A DNA stretch of 64,000 nucleotides from assembly GCA_964020085.1 (NCBI GenBank), contig OZ026606.1, positions 4,893,923 to 4,957,922 on the forward strand, read 5' to 3'. The notes under the pieces were generated by a model. The model had not been told where the DNA came from and searched no databases. It was given only the letters and a program-made list of their open reading frames with translations. This document shows positions 37,119 to 49,864 of the stretch, one piece after another. The translations under genes and the position numbers were made by a program. Every line of letters begins with the position of its first letter. The first letter of the stretch is position 1. The stretch comes from Micromussa lordhowensis. Taxonomy: Eukaryota > Cnidaria > Anthozoa > Scleractinia > Lobophylliidae.

Positions 37119-38155
37119 GTGAAGACATTGCCGGTTTTATACAAGACATTGTATCGTGTATGTGAACAAGTTTCATGTACGTTAAAACAAAAAGGTAAAG
37201 GTACAGCCATTTTCAAAATAGTAAAGAGACATGCTTGTCATAACTATAACGTAAATAACTATTCGTGATGAACACACTAATGCAAATGGCAGCTTTTTTA
37301 GTTTAAGTAACCTAATAGCGATTTTGCATAGAGACACCAAACAATGCTGGCTTTGATTTCCATTGTGATGAAGCGTTCAGGTGAACTCTGCGCAATAAAG
37401 ACATTTTTGTTCGCCTTCGAATGCAAACGTAGGTGAAAATCAAAATAAGAACATCGTTCCTTACAGCAGTTTCTTCGACGTAACTGGACTCGTTTTCATG
37501 TTTTAAAAAGTCGAACGACAATTAGTGTAATGGTGTGTTTTTCGTAAAGATCGGCTGATTTACTTTGCGAATATAACTTGTGCGGGGTAATATTCATTAA
37601 CAGAGTAAATACAGAAAGGATGGAAAAGGAAGGCTGAGCAGCATTCATCGAATTTCTTATTTTCCTCGTATGAGGTTAGTCTCAGAGAGTTCTTAAAATC
37701 TTGAGAAAGTTACCACATCTAATTTAAATTAAGTTTACGTTCTGTAATTTGTCAAGTGCATTCCAAGTGCACTTTATTTCCAATATGAGTAAAAGCCAGG
37801 AAAACACCAACTTCAAGCAATTTAAAATTAAAAACTCACAAATAGAGCACTCTGTTCAATTAAATTGTTAACCAATAGGGTGTATTCCAAAAAGCAAAGT
37901 AGTATTTTCGACACTTCTAGAGCTTTAAGATTTGTTATTTAATAATTCTTTGAACATTTTGCTGCATATTAAAATACAATTGTAGTTCCTTGTGATCGAA
38001 GAGACGGAATACCATAAGTGGGATATTCAGTACCGTAGAAAATTACCAGAGAGTGTCAAAAAGATAACAATTAGTTTTGTAACCCATGTATCATTGTAAA
38101 ATGGAATAAATTAACGGACACTTTTGTAGATAGAATAAATTTTTAATAATAAAAC
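37119..38155 (+). other. APCDD1 3' UTR and candidate polyadenylation signals
   Basis: After the stop codon there is no coding sequence. AATAAA occurs at 37394-37399 and as a cluster at 38105, 38134 and 38148, the last three within 50 bases and followed by a T-rich tract. The distal cluster is the stronger candidate for the main poly(A) site. Confidence 0.45.
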
Positions 38156-39420
38156 ATCTAGGAATGTTGGTAAAACACTATTCCTCGTGTCTTTTCTTTA
38201 TACAGCTAATGCCTTCCATTCAATCTTCGTATTTTTTTTTTTTTTGATTGCAATATTACCGATCCAAGGGGAATACCTGAATCCATATCTGCATCTCTCT
38301 CTTACGTTCTCCCTCCAACGCCGGTTTTTAAATGAAATCAAGAAATAGAGGAAATATCGTGACACAATCTTTCACACTAAGTTTGGATACCTGGCTGAAG
38401 TTTATCTATGTGCGATTCTTTATTTTACAAGTTTTACGTTTTAAGCAATCATGATTTCATTATTCATTTGATTACTTTTTTAATACCTTTTGCTACAGAA
38501 TTCGCAAAACGCGTGAGAAATTTGCTGGTAAAATACTTGCGGGCAACATTGTCTTGATAATTCATGAGTATTTTATTTTCTTATGAGAAAGGGGAAAAAG
38601 GGTTTGAAAGGCAATAACACGTATAAAAAGCAAAACGCAAGTCTTAATCGGTTTTTATTGCAAGCTTAAACGATAACGAATTTCAAAAGCGAAAATATGC
38701 TCAGTCAAAAAGACACATACTTTCAGGGGAATAGATATTGAAATATTCATATCTGGTAGGTGCTACTTACTACACTCCATTTCTGAAACTTTTATTCAAT
38801 ATTTGCATATCTGATCCAAGTTAGGACCTCCTCGCGTCTTCAATTTTTGAATGTGAACATGGTGTTGAACTGGAAATAACGGGAGGGCCTTTGTGACACT
38901 GGGTTAGTAATGACTTCAAATGTCGTTCTTGCATCAAATGAAAGCAGGAGCTACTGAGCAAGTTTAATTCTAGTGATCTGTATAGATATTAGGTACCAAG
39001 ACATGATGAAAACAGGTTTTAAATTAAGGCAATCCAGTTTGAAACGATGCCGAATTACATACGTGGTGTTTTTCAAATGAGAAATACTGAACGTACGCAA
39101 CCTACGAGGATCAAGGAAACTTGTCATACCATACGTTAACACAACCACTTATGGTCTTCATTCCTTCAGATAAACTTCTGCAAACATGTGAAACAAACCA
39201 ACAGAGGAACTAAGGTCATTAACGTCCTTGAATGAGTTCAGAACTAAAATATGCCAAATTGCTTTCGAACATCAACGCGATTGTTACTTATGTAAATAGT
39301 AGTTTAATGTACTGTATATAATATACGATTTTATTTTTATCTTTATTGTCAAAACTATTTTATTTATTTATTTTTTTTTCTTTTCTTTCTCGGAGAAATT
39401 CAAAAGAATTGTAAATTGTA
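38156..39420. other. No supportable gene
   Basis: AT-rich intergenic DNA with T-runs at about 38230 and 39370. I see nothing recognisable. Confidence 0.5.
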
Positions 39421-40005
39421 TAGATCGTTTTCACGTGCCGTCATCACTTTCTAAAATCTAAAACTAAAGATCCAACAAAGTTTCCATCCTCATCAGGTAT
39501 AAGAGGTGACATATTTATATCGGTTTACAACTTTACAGCTCAATAGCGTCCTTCGTTTGGAAACCAGAGCATTTTGAATTTCCGGGTTATGGAGGTGCGT
39601 GACACAAGGCTACGATCAAAGTTGTTGAAAAATATATACTTATCTCATGATTTTGAGCCCTGTTAGAAGCTAGAGCATTAGGAAAAGTGATTATGTAAAT
39701 ACTTGTTTTTTCAGTACTGATAATCAGTCGCCTAGAAAGCCAAAGTAAGTTCCAGATGTTTATACTATTTTCCGGCCGCCATATTGGTGTACCATGGAGG
39801 TACACCAACATGGCGTTTTCATACTGGGCTCTGTAAATTTCTGCGAAACATTTCGACGAATATCTGAAGTTTGGGGAAACGCACAGGGCTAAAACTTGGA
39901 GAAGTGTCTTATTTTTTTATCTTCTATAAGATCACAATTTCTTGGCTTTTTTTACTGGATAGTTTTCGATTTATTTTTTTATTGCGTGACAGTGAAAACG
40001 ATCTA
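39421..40005. mobile_element. Tc1/mariner-like MITE with TA target duplication, copy 1
   Basis: The element starts TA-GATCGTTTTCAC and ends GTGAAAACGATC-TA, so its TIRs are at least 12 bp and it is flanked by TA. The interior matches 47440-48002 for most of its length. A sub-palindrome around GGTGTACCATGGAGGTACACC lies near 39783. The element has no transposase ORF. The superfamily call rests on the TA duplication and TIR length only. Confidence 0.65.
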
Positions 40006-41615
40006 TTGATTGGTGAATTCCCGATGATCTGTGAGATCCCTCTACTAATGCCATTTTCATTTGGTGGCCTAAAATCGCTTTATTTTCATTTGGTGGCCTA
40101 AATCGCTTTAAGGCGGGGGTGCACGTGAAAGCTGTTTTGAGGTTGCTTAACACGGCCTTTCTGCCAATATCTCGGTCACGTTTCAAGTGACACTAAATCT
40201 CTCTGCTCATCTCATTAACCACTGTTTGGCAGTTTTGTGTAAATGTGATTTTTGGGCATTTTGGGAAAGAGATTTTTTTTTTTCTCAAAGATAGGTTAAA
40301 TTGAGGAAAATATGAAATGTTGAAGATTTGGTGGATTTGGAAAATTGGAATTTGAAGTGAAGAATTAGTAGACGGATACCAAACAGTCCCCTAGCAACTT
40401 GGGGCTCTCTTTTGCGGGGGTCAACTGTCTGGTAGTGTTTTCAACCCATCTTAATCCTAACAATATTTCCTTTTTTATATCACTTCAAATTTCACGCCTA
40501 TTCATGTTTACCCCCACCTTAAGTCGCCAAGAATCGCTTTTCAAAATCAAGCGTAAAATCACCGATGTCAACAAAGCGTCGTCTTGATTTTCCTTCCGAT
40601 TCTATTAAATCCATCTCCCCATACTATAGCCTCCTTCACAAATGTTATTATGGCGACTGTATGTCTCAGAGTAGCCTGTTATGTGTGTCTTGATATTTCC
40701 GGTAAAGGCTTTTCCAACTGTTTAATCCTGTTAATAAGAATAAACAGGATTAATGTTACGACCAGGAAATATTATCGAGCTCGAGGTTTGACAAACAAGA
40801 TTTGGTGTCGGAGTTCTTGGTTGGCATAATAGGCTATTGACGATTGAGGCGTAGTAAACATCCCTATATCACTGATAGTGTCTTGTTTTACTCTTTTACA
40901 TGTAGTTCAACGCTGTTTATGTCAATCTCCGATATTTATCAAGAAAGTGACACAACCTAAACAAACTCATTTGCGTGTCATCCTGGCGGGCTAGATATAT
41001 TACGCTTGACTGAAAATTTAGAAGTAAATGGACGAGTAAATATATGACAAAAGACGATGCTGTCTACATGAGATAGACATCTGTCTTTCCAATAAAGGGT
41101 TGTATGGGTTTTATAAATATTTCGAGACATAAAAAAGGGTCACTGAGGCAGGAAATTAAAGAAACAAACATACAACTTCAGCCACCAGGCCTAAGATACC
41201 TAGAGAAGGCTTATAAGGAATTGAAACTGATCAGTTCAAAACATGGTGGCATAAACATTTCGTCACTGGTGTATAGTTTCCTAATCAGATCAGTATTCCC
41301 TGAACAACTGCGAACATTACATCTCTCACATAATTTTCGTAAGTATGATTTTCTAGTGTGCAATTAATTACAAACGGGTATGTACTGGACTCAGTACCTT
41401 ATCGAAATGAACCTACTTTTATTATAGGGGGAAAATCCGTGTTACTGCACTCTATATAGCCAACTGAAATACACTAAATCTTTTTACGGCTGTCAATCCA
41501 CAGTATCCGCTCTTACACCACTTTTACCACATAAACAATTCAAGCTGACCTATTTTCAATAGTATCAGTACGGCAATATACGGCATTTATATAGCGCTTT
41601 ATCCTGACGCTCAAA

Positions 41616-41656
<41 letters not shown>

Positions 41657-42354
41657 CAGTTATTTAGCCGCAAATTGCAGTCACGCAGTTCACAATTGAT
41701 CATAGCAATACTGCTATGATCAATTCATTTACATCACTGATTCGAATCACAACTGATCACCCAAACATTGTAACATAATCCAATCAATCCCAGCTGAGAG
41801 CAACTTCGATTCATGTCGCCGTACTTTTCGACAAGAGATCGTCCTCGGAAACCCAGGGCGAGCTAGTTTCACGGGGCAATGAAAGCCCAGCAAAAATCGA
41901 CACGACGAAGGTTTTTCCCTTTATATTCCATGGTTGCAATTGAATTGAGAACATCACGAATAGCGTTTTACTGTTTTACGGAATAAATCATAAACGTGCT
42001 GATGCAACTCATCCCAGGTAACTCGACTATTTTACATGCAGTTTATCAAAATATGATCAGTATTTGGAATGGCCTCGTGCAATAGCTAATTTCAAACTTA
42101 TGACTAAACAAGTCGAAAGTGACCTTGTAAGAAAAGTTTCTAAAATGAAAACGAGTTTGAGAAGGAGGAACGGAGAGTGTAACTGAGAAGGAACTGAGAT
42201 GTAACTGAGCTGTAACAGCATTAATCAAGTGCAATATAAGTAAATGTCAGTTAGTTCGAAAGACTGACAAATAGGAAAAACCGACTGATGTACCGAACCA
42301 CATAGATAAACGTGAATCACAGTTTTCGTCGTTGAGATGTTACTAAAGAAGCAC
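40006..42354. other. No supportable gene; dispersed repeat fragment
   Basis: A CATTTTCATTTGGTGGCCTAA unit is tandemly doubled near 40052-40100. At about 41580-41640, ATAGCGCTTTATCCTGACGC followed by CAAAGCGCTTTA resembles a dispersed repeat common in invertebrate genomes. The 87-codon ORF at 41104-41367 is not recognised. Confidence 0.4.
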
Positions 42355-42519
42355 TTAGACTAAGGTTGTATTTTTAGCCTTGTTCTTTCGTTTTTTCGCA
42401 TCCTTTTTCTTAAAACACTGGTAGCCAGTTTCACTGTACTCCTGTTTTAACTTTAAAATGTTTCTTTCCATGCGTCTCTGCTCTAGTTGCTTTAGAGACT
42501 CGCTCCCTCTTTTGAAGGT
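42355..42519 (-). CDS. Unrecognised candidate terminal exon, Lys-rich helical C-terminus
   Basis: On the minus strand a pyrimidine-rich tract ending CTTCTTGTAAG could be an acceptor. The frame from 42519 reads TFKRGSESLKQLEQRRMERN and ends KKKDAKKRKNKAKNTTLV plus stop. The composition (charged, helical, basic tail) looks like protein. I found no matching upstream exon, and the opposite strand also has a 91-codon ORF here (42458-42733), so at most one is real. I do not recognise either product. Confidence 0.2.
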   Translation of the reverse strand, partial: TFKRGSESLKQLEQRRMERNILKLKQEYSETGYQCFKKKDAKKRKNKAKNTTLV

Positions 42520-42739
42520 CTTACAAGAAGGAAAAAAGGTCCCAACAAACTCATACCTGCGCGCAAGACTTTTTGAAGAAATCTTAAATACGAGAGCTAT
42601 ATACATGATGGTAGAGCAACAGAATCTTGGTCTAACGTCATCTCACATTTTCAGTGGGTCGGTCGCAGACGTTAAAGTAGCCATTCTCATGTGCAGTGAA
42701 AAATACAGGCAACTGTTAAAAGGTGCTTGCTGAGTGTCA

Positions 42740-45515
42740 GGTCTAGGCACTGTTGATTTTTAACCTGTTCCCATTGAAACTTTAACATTTAGATTGGATC
42801 CGACTCTTTGTTTATGGTGGCCAACTACTGATACTATATATATAGCTACCAACGACGTTAAATAATTATACTACAATCCCAGATGTTAATTGTTTTTCCC
42901 AGTCATTTAATTAAGAAAGGAGGAACTTTAAACGGCTAATTACTTTTAGCCTTCACTGGTGTTCACGTGAAGAAGATTCAGTAGCGAAATGATTTTAGTT
43001 CCGTCTTCTGACATGTAAACCTTTCAAAAATATCAGCTCTCAAAACTTAAAAAAAAAATGCGTCCTGAGCTGATGCTGGCTGCTAATGAATTTTCCGGTC
43101 AACAAACTTGACGCTTAGATGGAGTAATAATGCGGAGAGTATAGACAGCGCACTTGTCCGTTACACTGGCCTTAGTAATGAACTGATGTAGTCCATTTTA
43201 ATACGATGCTTATCCAATCCTGTGTTTGAGAGATTTCCTTTCTTTGTCTGCTTAGAAAGAACAGCGTGGTTATCTCATTGATTCTTTATTCTCGAATCGG
43301 TTAGATTTGGTTGTATTCAATTATTTTCCGGACAGAAAGAATAAGCCTGTTTGATGACAGTCTGGGACTCACTTCCATAACACGAAAGTGATAAGTAAGT
43401 GTTTACATTTGGCGCAACTTGAGCTTTCTTTGAACTTGAATCATATAACAGCATGCTGCAAAAGCCCCGGCTGAGTTATAACCTAAAACAGAAAATCCAT
43501 CAAATTAATCGTACTAGAGAACGAGGCCTGCGCTCTCCTAAACATGCTACAGAAATAGAAAAAAGATTTACTATTTTCTGCTCAATTTTATTTGCTTTTA
43601 TGCTTCCAGTAACTAGTGTTTCCAAATGATCCTTGAAGAGAACTTGTTACAGTTAGTGAGGTATTTTTATCGCGACATTTGATATTTCTTTTTTCTTTTG
43701 ATACTTTACAATTAATATGTAACACGAAAGACTCGGCCATTCGAGAAAGTCCTGTCTTGAGATTTTATCTTCATTAGGTCACTAATAGATAGATTCATAC
43801 CTATGTGGTATTGAGCGTGCTTCATTTCTGTCTGATCAGTGGACAAGCTGAATAAGTCACCTTGAGCTGATTTAATTATATTGGGATTAAACTTTTTGAA
43901 CCCTGATACAGCTGTGCCTGCAACTTAACTCCCACCTAAAAACAAGATAATAAATCGCTTAATTACATTTTATTTCTAAGGAAAGCCGAGCTGTCGTGTT
44001 AAGGAAGATTTGCCGCTTGTTGTCTTTCAAACATTGAAGCCGCTCTAGCTAACATACCCTCTACCAAAAGACGTGTGCATTTTTCACTAAATTAAAGGCA
44101 TCGATGGGTTAGGTACCGTTATAGACAGCAGCAGAGAGGAAAATATATTCCTGAAATGACCGCTTAAGGAAGGATTGATTGTAAGTAAGTCAAGTTGTTT
44201 GTTTGGAACAAGCGATTTAGTGGGCGTTTAGGGAAGACCGTTTGCAGCTCTTTGGCGTAAATTCTTCATGTAATAACAACACTATGCCCAACCAAACAAA
44301 CTGAATTAACGACATGTCAAGCGCCAAAATAGTCAAAGGTTATAACTGGAGTGGATACCAAGAGAGAAATGTCTAGAGAACCCACAAGTATGCTGCTTTT
44401 CTTTAGAGTGACACGCATGGACCTTTTATTTGCGTGCACTCAATCACGTAACATTTCTTGAACAACAATCTTATGCTTGAAATGTTCCACCGCATTCACC
44501 GCAATGTATGTATTAGAGTCTGAACCATATAAGATTGGTACTTGGCGGTTTCATCGGCATTTAAATTGTGTTTACTATTCTGATAAAGGGGCGTCCTAGC
44601 ACTTGAACTATCACCAAAGCGTATCACTTCTATGGGAAGCTTCACTCTCCCTTGACACAATTTGATTGATGACTTCCGACCAGAACTTGAACATTTTCAA
44701 GAACTTTTTTTCCTACTTGACGTGTATTATTTACAACTTCTACACCCAACTCTAAATATGTGAATTAAAAGTTTGACGTGATTAAATCGAGCCAAGAGAT
44801 AAGATATTCTCTTGATCGAAGTGTGATTTCGTTAATGTTGTTAAATAGACCTTTGTACTGAGAGACTTAAGCTTAAGCTTTTCATCGTTTTCATCTTTGT
44901 AAAATCCGCCGAAACAATATTTGAACTTAAAAGCTCTTTTGAAGAGTCAATAAATGTTATTGCCTTTTGTTGAAAAACAGCAGTGGGTTCATTCATTTAA
45001 TATGCAACTTAGGTAGTTTCAATATATTTAAATTATAACGCTGATTTATCAATGCAGCGTCACCTATACTTCAAAGACGCTTGTGAAACAAATTCCTCTA
45101 CCCATAAACTGCCGCATAAAAAGCCCCGGACTTATACAACTTCGTAAGGGTTGTGGATGCGTTTATATCCGAGGGGGTTTATCAGCGCTATGAATAACCA
45201 TTTCAAAATGACTGAATAACCATTTCAAAATGACTGAGCTACAGCAGTGTTGATACGTTTTTTATATACATGTACTGTTTCTTAATAAAGCTTTAAAACA
45301 TCATAATAAATCGATTTCATTTCATTTTAAATTGGAGAGAGGCTTATATCCAGAGGGCCTTATAATCAGAAGTAACTTTTGTGTTACAGGCAAGCGGCAG
45401 TTTATAGTATGCGTTCTTCTTTATGTAAATTTTAAAAAGTTGCCAAGCTGACCTTTTTGATTTGTGAATAGTGGAACCTCGAACATCCACTCAGTAATTT
45501 ACGGGGTTCTGTAGG
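42740..45515. other. No supportable gene
   Basis: AT-rich DNA without a recognisable ORF or long repeat, apart from a duplicated 22-base AATAACCATTTCAAAATGACTG motif near 45190-45235. Confidence 0.5.
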
Positions 45516-45520
45516 ACCAA

Positions 45521-46385
45521 TTAACAAATGGTAAACGCCATGGTGTACACTATTTAAGAGCACTTTTTCCGCGTTTACATAGCCTCGTCTAAACACGAGG
45601 AGAGAGTTCGAGACAGTTTTATAAAATAATTGAGCCACTATGCGCGCCATCATTGGTCGATAGGTATGTTTCGATGAAAGTATGTAAACACGGTTGTGAC
45701 GTTTTAGATTCGCGCGTATTTTGAGAATTATTTGATAAAAGCAATAGAGCACTTTTTCCGTGTTTATATAGCCTCATCTAAACACTCGGAGGGTTGGGAG
45801 AATTCTCGAAAGTTATGCAAATTCTCGACTACGTCTCGGGTTTGCATAACTGTCTCGAATCCCTCCCAACTCTCCTCGTGTTTAGATGAGGCTATATAAA
45901 CACGGAAAAATGCTCTATTGCTTAAATGGTAAACGCCATGGCGTACACCATTTAAGAGCACTTTTTCCGTGTTTATATAGCCTCATCTAAACACGAGGAG
46001 GGTTGGGAGAGTTCGAGACAGTTATGCAAACCCTTGACTACGTCTCGGGTTTGCATAACTTCCGAGAATTCTCCCAACCCTCTGAGTGTTTAGATGAGGC
46101 TTTATAAACACGGAAAAAGTGCTCTATTGCTTTTACAAAATAATTCTCAAAAATACGCGCGAATCTAAAACGTCATAACCGTGTTTACATTCTTTCATCT
46201 AAACACACCTATCGACTAACGAGAGCGCGCGTAGTGGCTCAATTGTTTTATAATGAGTTAGGGATGCTCGCGGGAGGTTGCTAAGCACGAAAGAAGCGTA
46301 AGAGGCTAGCTTCTTGAGTGCTTTGCAAACCTCCCAAGTGCATCCATAACTCGATAGTGTACGCCATGGCGTTTACCATTTGTTT
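45521..46385. mobile_element. Compound foldback cluster of the AAGCAATAGA MITE family
   Basis: The cluster is bounded by ACAAATGGTAAACGCCATGG at the left and its inverted form CCATGGCGTTTACCATTTGT at the right. A third, palindromic copy sits in the middle at about 45925-45955. Between them lie alternately oriented copies of one unit: CACTTTTTCCGTGTTTATAT, CCTCATCTAAACAC, GTTATGCAAA, GACTACGTCTCGGGTTTGCA and ATTGGTCGATAGGT. A separate hairpin of about 100 bp (46253-46353) sits near the right end. The same unit occurs at 13438-13720 and 14631-14811, and its ends recur at 62655-62839. No transposase is present. Confidence 0.8.
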
Positions 46386-47439
46386 TATAATATAACATTG
46401 AGACATTGGAACAAAAGAAGACCTTTTACTGAGCTACATCACAAAAATGTTCGTGTAGTCTTACATGACAAGAGAAAACAAGCGCGCGAAAATTCATTCA
46501 TGACAACCGACTGCACACCAGCAACTCGGTAAGGGTTTATTCATGTTTCAAGGGATGGACTTTTTGTCTCATCTTCAGACAACTGTGAAGACAGTTCCGC
46601 ATTTCTGGCAGAAGGGAAACAATGTCTGTCAAAACTTTTGCTTTGCGAACATTAGCACACACGCAGCGTACACCCATGGGCAAATTAGACATTGATATCA
46701 GCCAATCACTTTGTGTTAGATATCTTATAATATCAATTCACAAAGCAAATGTGGCCCTACATGGTCCATTGTTTGACAAAGAGAACGGCTCATTGATGGC
46801 AAACGATCGCGAAGGACTAGGAACGGGTAGAATTTTGATAAAATAGTGATAGCTTGTTCTCTGACTCGCTGCAATCCTCTGTGACTGAATGTAACATCAC
46901 AAACTACGTCACTGGCCTTGTAGTTTACGATACAAAAACAGTATCTGACGACAGGAAAGTTAATGCTGTAGAGAAAAAGGTGGATGTGTTTAAAAAATTT
47001 TGATCGAATTAAGCAAAGCCAGGGAACGACATAGTTTAGTCCTCATTTATCATGATTGCAGGTCAAAATTGCTTCAATGAGATCAGTACGCGTGTAGTGA
47101 TTCAGTGGTACAAATCCACTAATTGGGATTAAAAGCTACCGATAGCCAAGATTAAAGCAGGAAGTCGGTGCGTTTTCCATGAATGATCCTCTATCTCAAT
47201 TACACTCGCCGAAATACAAATCCTTTCAGTTCTTTATTGAAATAAGATGCAAGGGTCAAACATAGGAAAGGAATGCCTGTAACACGATTTGAATCAAAAC
47301 TTGCTAAACCAGTTGACAAACTTCATGAGCCATTATAGATGATAGATCACATGATAAATAAAGCCGAAGTGAGCAGTTCGTTACCAGGAACACTGCTCTT
47401 TTACAGTTATCAGCTCACAATTTCAGCAAGCAAAGTTTT
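46386..47439. other. No supportable gene
   Basis: The 74-codon ORF at 46622-46846 is unrecognised. I see no repeats of note. Confidence 0.45.
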
Positions 47440-48002
47440 TAGATCGTTTTCACGCGGCGTCATCGTTTTCTAAAATCGAAAACTAAAGAGCCACCAAAGT
47501 TTTTATCCCCATCAGGCATAAGAGGGGGGTAAATTTATAGCAGTTTACAATTTTACAGCTCAGTAGAGTGCTTCGTTTGGAAACCAGCGTATTTTGAATT
47601 TCAGAGCTATAGTGAGCTATGGCGGTGCCTGACACAAGGCTACGATCGCATTTGTCGAAAAATATACACCTATCTCATGATTTTTAGCTTTTTTAGAAAT
47701 TAGAACATTCGGGGGAAAAGCTTATGTAAATGCCTAGATAGCCAAAGTAAGTTCCAGATGTTTACACTATTTTCCGACCGCCATATATCAGAGATGCACC
47801 GCCAACACGGCGTTTCTCTACTGGGCTGTATAAATTTCTGCGAAATATTTCGACGATTATCTGCAGTTTGGGAAAACGCACAGAACTAAAACTTGGAGAA
47901 GTGTCTTCTTTATTTATTTCCTATAAAATCACGATTCCTTGATTTTATCCACTGAATGGTTTTCGATTTATTGTTTTATTGCATGACGGTGAAAACGATC
48001 TA
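47440..48002. mobile_element. Tc1/mariner-like MITE with TA target duplication, copy 2
   Basis: It has the same ends as 39421-40005 (TA-GATCGTTTTCAC ... GTGAAAACGATC-TA) and a homologous interior, including CGTTTGGAAACCAG and TGACACAAGGCTACGATC. It differs by small indels, including a shorter middle. Confidence 0.65.
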
Positions 48003-48736
48003 TAGGCTTCTAATATTTCAGATATCACATTTTGTTGCAATTGTTGAGATTCCGGCCATACACGCATTATGGCCGATCTATACGGTTTATCTATATTGCA
48101 GATGCTTGAAAATCAACAGTGCAGATTTGCGGGTATATCAGCAACAAGCGATGTAACTATCTTTTTTTAATCGATTTTTAGAGCAGCTGACAGAATTCTC
48201 GCGTGCTCATTGGTTGAGAGAACGGCCGAGGAGAGAAAAATTTTATAGAACGTAAACGCTAAAATGCCCGGAAATGCATCTGAGCTTATTTCTGAATTTT
48301 CGGACAATCGTTTTTGTGTCGGTAGAAAGGGAGCCCTCACAGCACGGGTCCATCATTTGAATAATAACAGACTAAGAAATGATGCAACTGAGCACAAAAG
48401 TGTTATTTCTCGTGTTGATTTTCCTTTCATGGAATGGTAAGCTACAGTCACGTGGGGCTAAAATAAAAACCTGTAAGAAAGAATTTCGACTCAGTCTTAA
48501 AGTTGCTTGCGCTACTTTTCCGCGCGACTATCCTTGAGCTTGCAAATCACGATTTAGCTTTTCATCGTTTACCTTATCAACTGCAATGTCAAGAATCAAA
48601 CAGTCTGTTTCGTTTCGTTTCGTTCATCATTATCTCCTGCTCCCTATCCTGGATAGCGGAGCATGTTTTAGAACATTTTACACTCCAGTTTTTCAATGGA
48701 ATCGTTTCTCAGTCAGCTTTCCCGTAAACCTGCGAT
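48003..48736. other. No supportable gene
   Basis: Short ORFs only. Their products are not recognised. Confidence 0.45.
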
Positions 48737-48737
48737 T

Positions 48738-48764
48738 ATACCCTCCCTCCCTCCCTCCCTCCCT
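48738..48764. repeat. TCCC tetranucleotide microsatellite
   Basis: An uninterrupted run of about five to six CTCC/TCCC units ends in CCCTTAAAAAA. Confidence 0.8.
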
Positions 48765-48798
48765 TAAAAAACCCTTCTGATCGCAGGTCAGCATTCCC

Positions 48799-49241
48799 CA
48801 CAGGCACCCCAAGCTCAGTATGTGACATTGTGGCTAAATATAATGCAACGAACGCTTGTATGGGAAATTAACTTTAGGCCGAAATATTTAAGAAATAGAA
48901 AACATGTGCCGTGTTTCTATTGAGTTTTAGTATAAATCTACTAGCGTTCTATCACGAATAACGTCCTCTGATTGGCTACGCTACCCACGTTCTATTTTGT
49001 GATAGATAGTGAGTAGCGTAGCAGCGCGCACTAGGGGCCGTTTCTTTGTGTTTTTGAAGTGTCTTTGAAGAGGATTTAGATTAAATTTTTGAACGACTAG
49101 TAGATTTATACTAAAACAATTAGATTATTCGCTCTAGATTTCTATGCGTGATAGTTGACTCGGGCTGCGCCCTCGTCAACTATCACGCGATAGAAATCTC
49201 GAGCTCATAATCTAATTGTTTAATAGAAACACGAGTGAAAG

Positions 49242-49272
<31 letters not shown>

Positions 49273-49864
49273 AAGCCGCAGGGGAGAACGAGAAATGCTG
49301 TGGGAACACGAGCCGAAGGCGAGTGTTTCCACAGCTTTTTCGAGTTTCAAACTTTCACGAGTGTTTCTATAACTCGATAGGAACACGGAGAACATGTTTT
49401 CTATTTCTTTTAGAAAATACCGCGGCGAAGAAAAAGAAAAACAACTTGTTTACTTCGATCATCAAAATGTAAATTCTCTTTGTTCGCGCTATCATTACGT
49501 CAACAGCTTGTGCTAGTTCTGTGTTTCTATCGAGTTATAGAAACACGGTTTTAAACCAATCAGCGTGCGTATTTGCTTTGGGTTATTTTCTAAACTAAAA
49601 TAAAGCTATGAATGTGCAAATAAACTTCGCTCACCTCAACATAGGGTCACGGTCTTTGTGTCTTTGATGCAGTTTGGGCGCAAATTCTCCTATTTGTGTC
49701 CATTATAGACCGTTTCGTGGCTTACGAAATTTTGCGAAGTCGTTGGTTGGAGTCTCCCCTAATAAAGCGAAGCACTTCCGGGGAGACGCCAGCCAACGAC
49801 TGTACAAGCGTTCGTTGCGTTATATTTAGCCACAACATTCCTTACTGAGCTTGGGCTGCCTGTG
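48799..49864. mobile_element. Element of about 1.07 kb with ~62 bp terminal inverted repeats, next to the SPIDR promoter
   Basis: Left arm 48799-48860 and right arm 49803-49864 are inverted copies (around AATGCAACGAACGCTTGTA on the left and TACAAGCGTTCGTTGCGTTA on the right), with about seven mismatches counted by eye. Inside are the nested MITE at 48891-49413, a GTGTTTCTATCGAGTTATAG palindrome near 49519 and a hairpin at about 49739-49800 (GTCGTTGG ... CCAACGAC). No ORF of transposase type is present. The right arm ends about 70 bases before the candidate SPIDR first exon. Confidence 0.65.
48891..49413. mobile_element. Foldback MITE with a second MITE nested in it
   Basis: The outer ends are AAGAAATAGAAAACATGTGC on the left and an ACATGTTTTCTATTTCTT on the right. 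The outer element is split at about 48926 and resumes at about 49221 (TAATAGAAACACGAGTG). The inner insert begins TAGTATAAATCTACTAG (48928-48944), has the inverted copy at 49097-49113, and ends with the hairpin 49115-49220. A GGGAGAACGAGAAATGCTGT unit is tandemly doubled at about 49244-49305. Confidence 0.7.
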
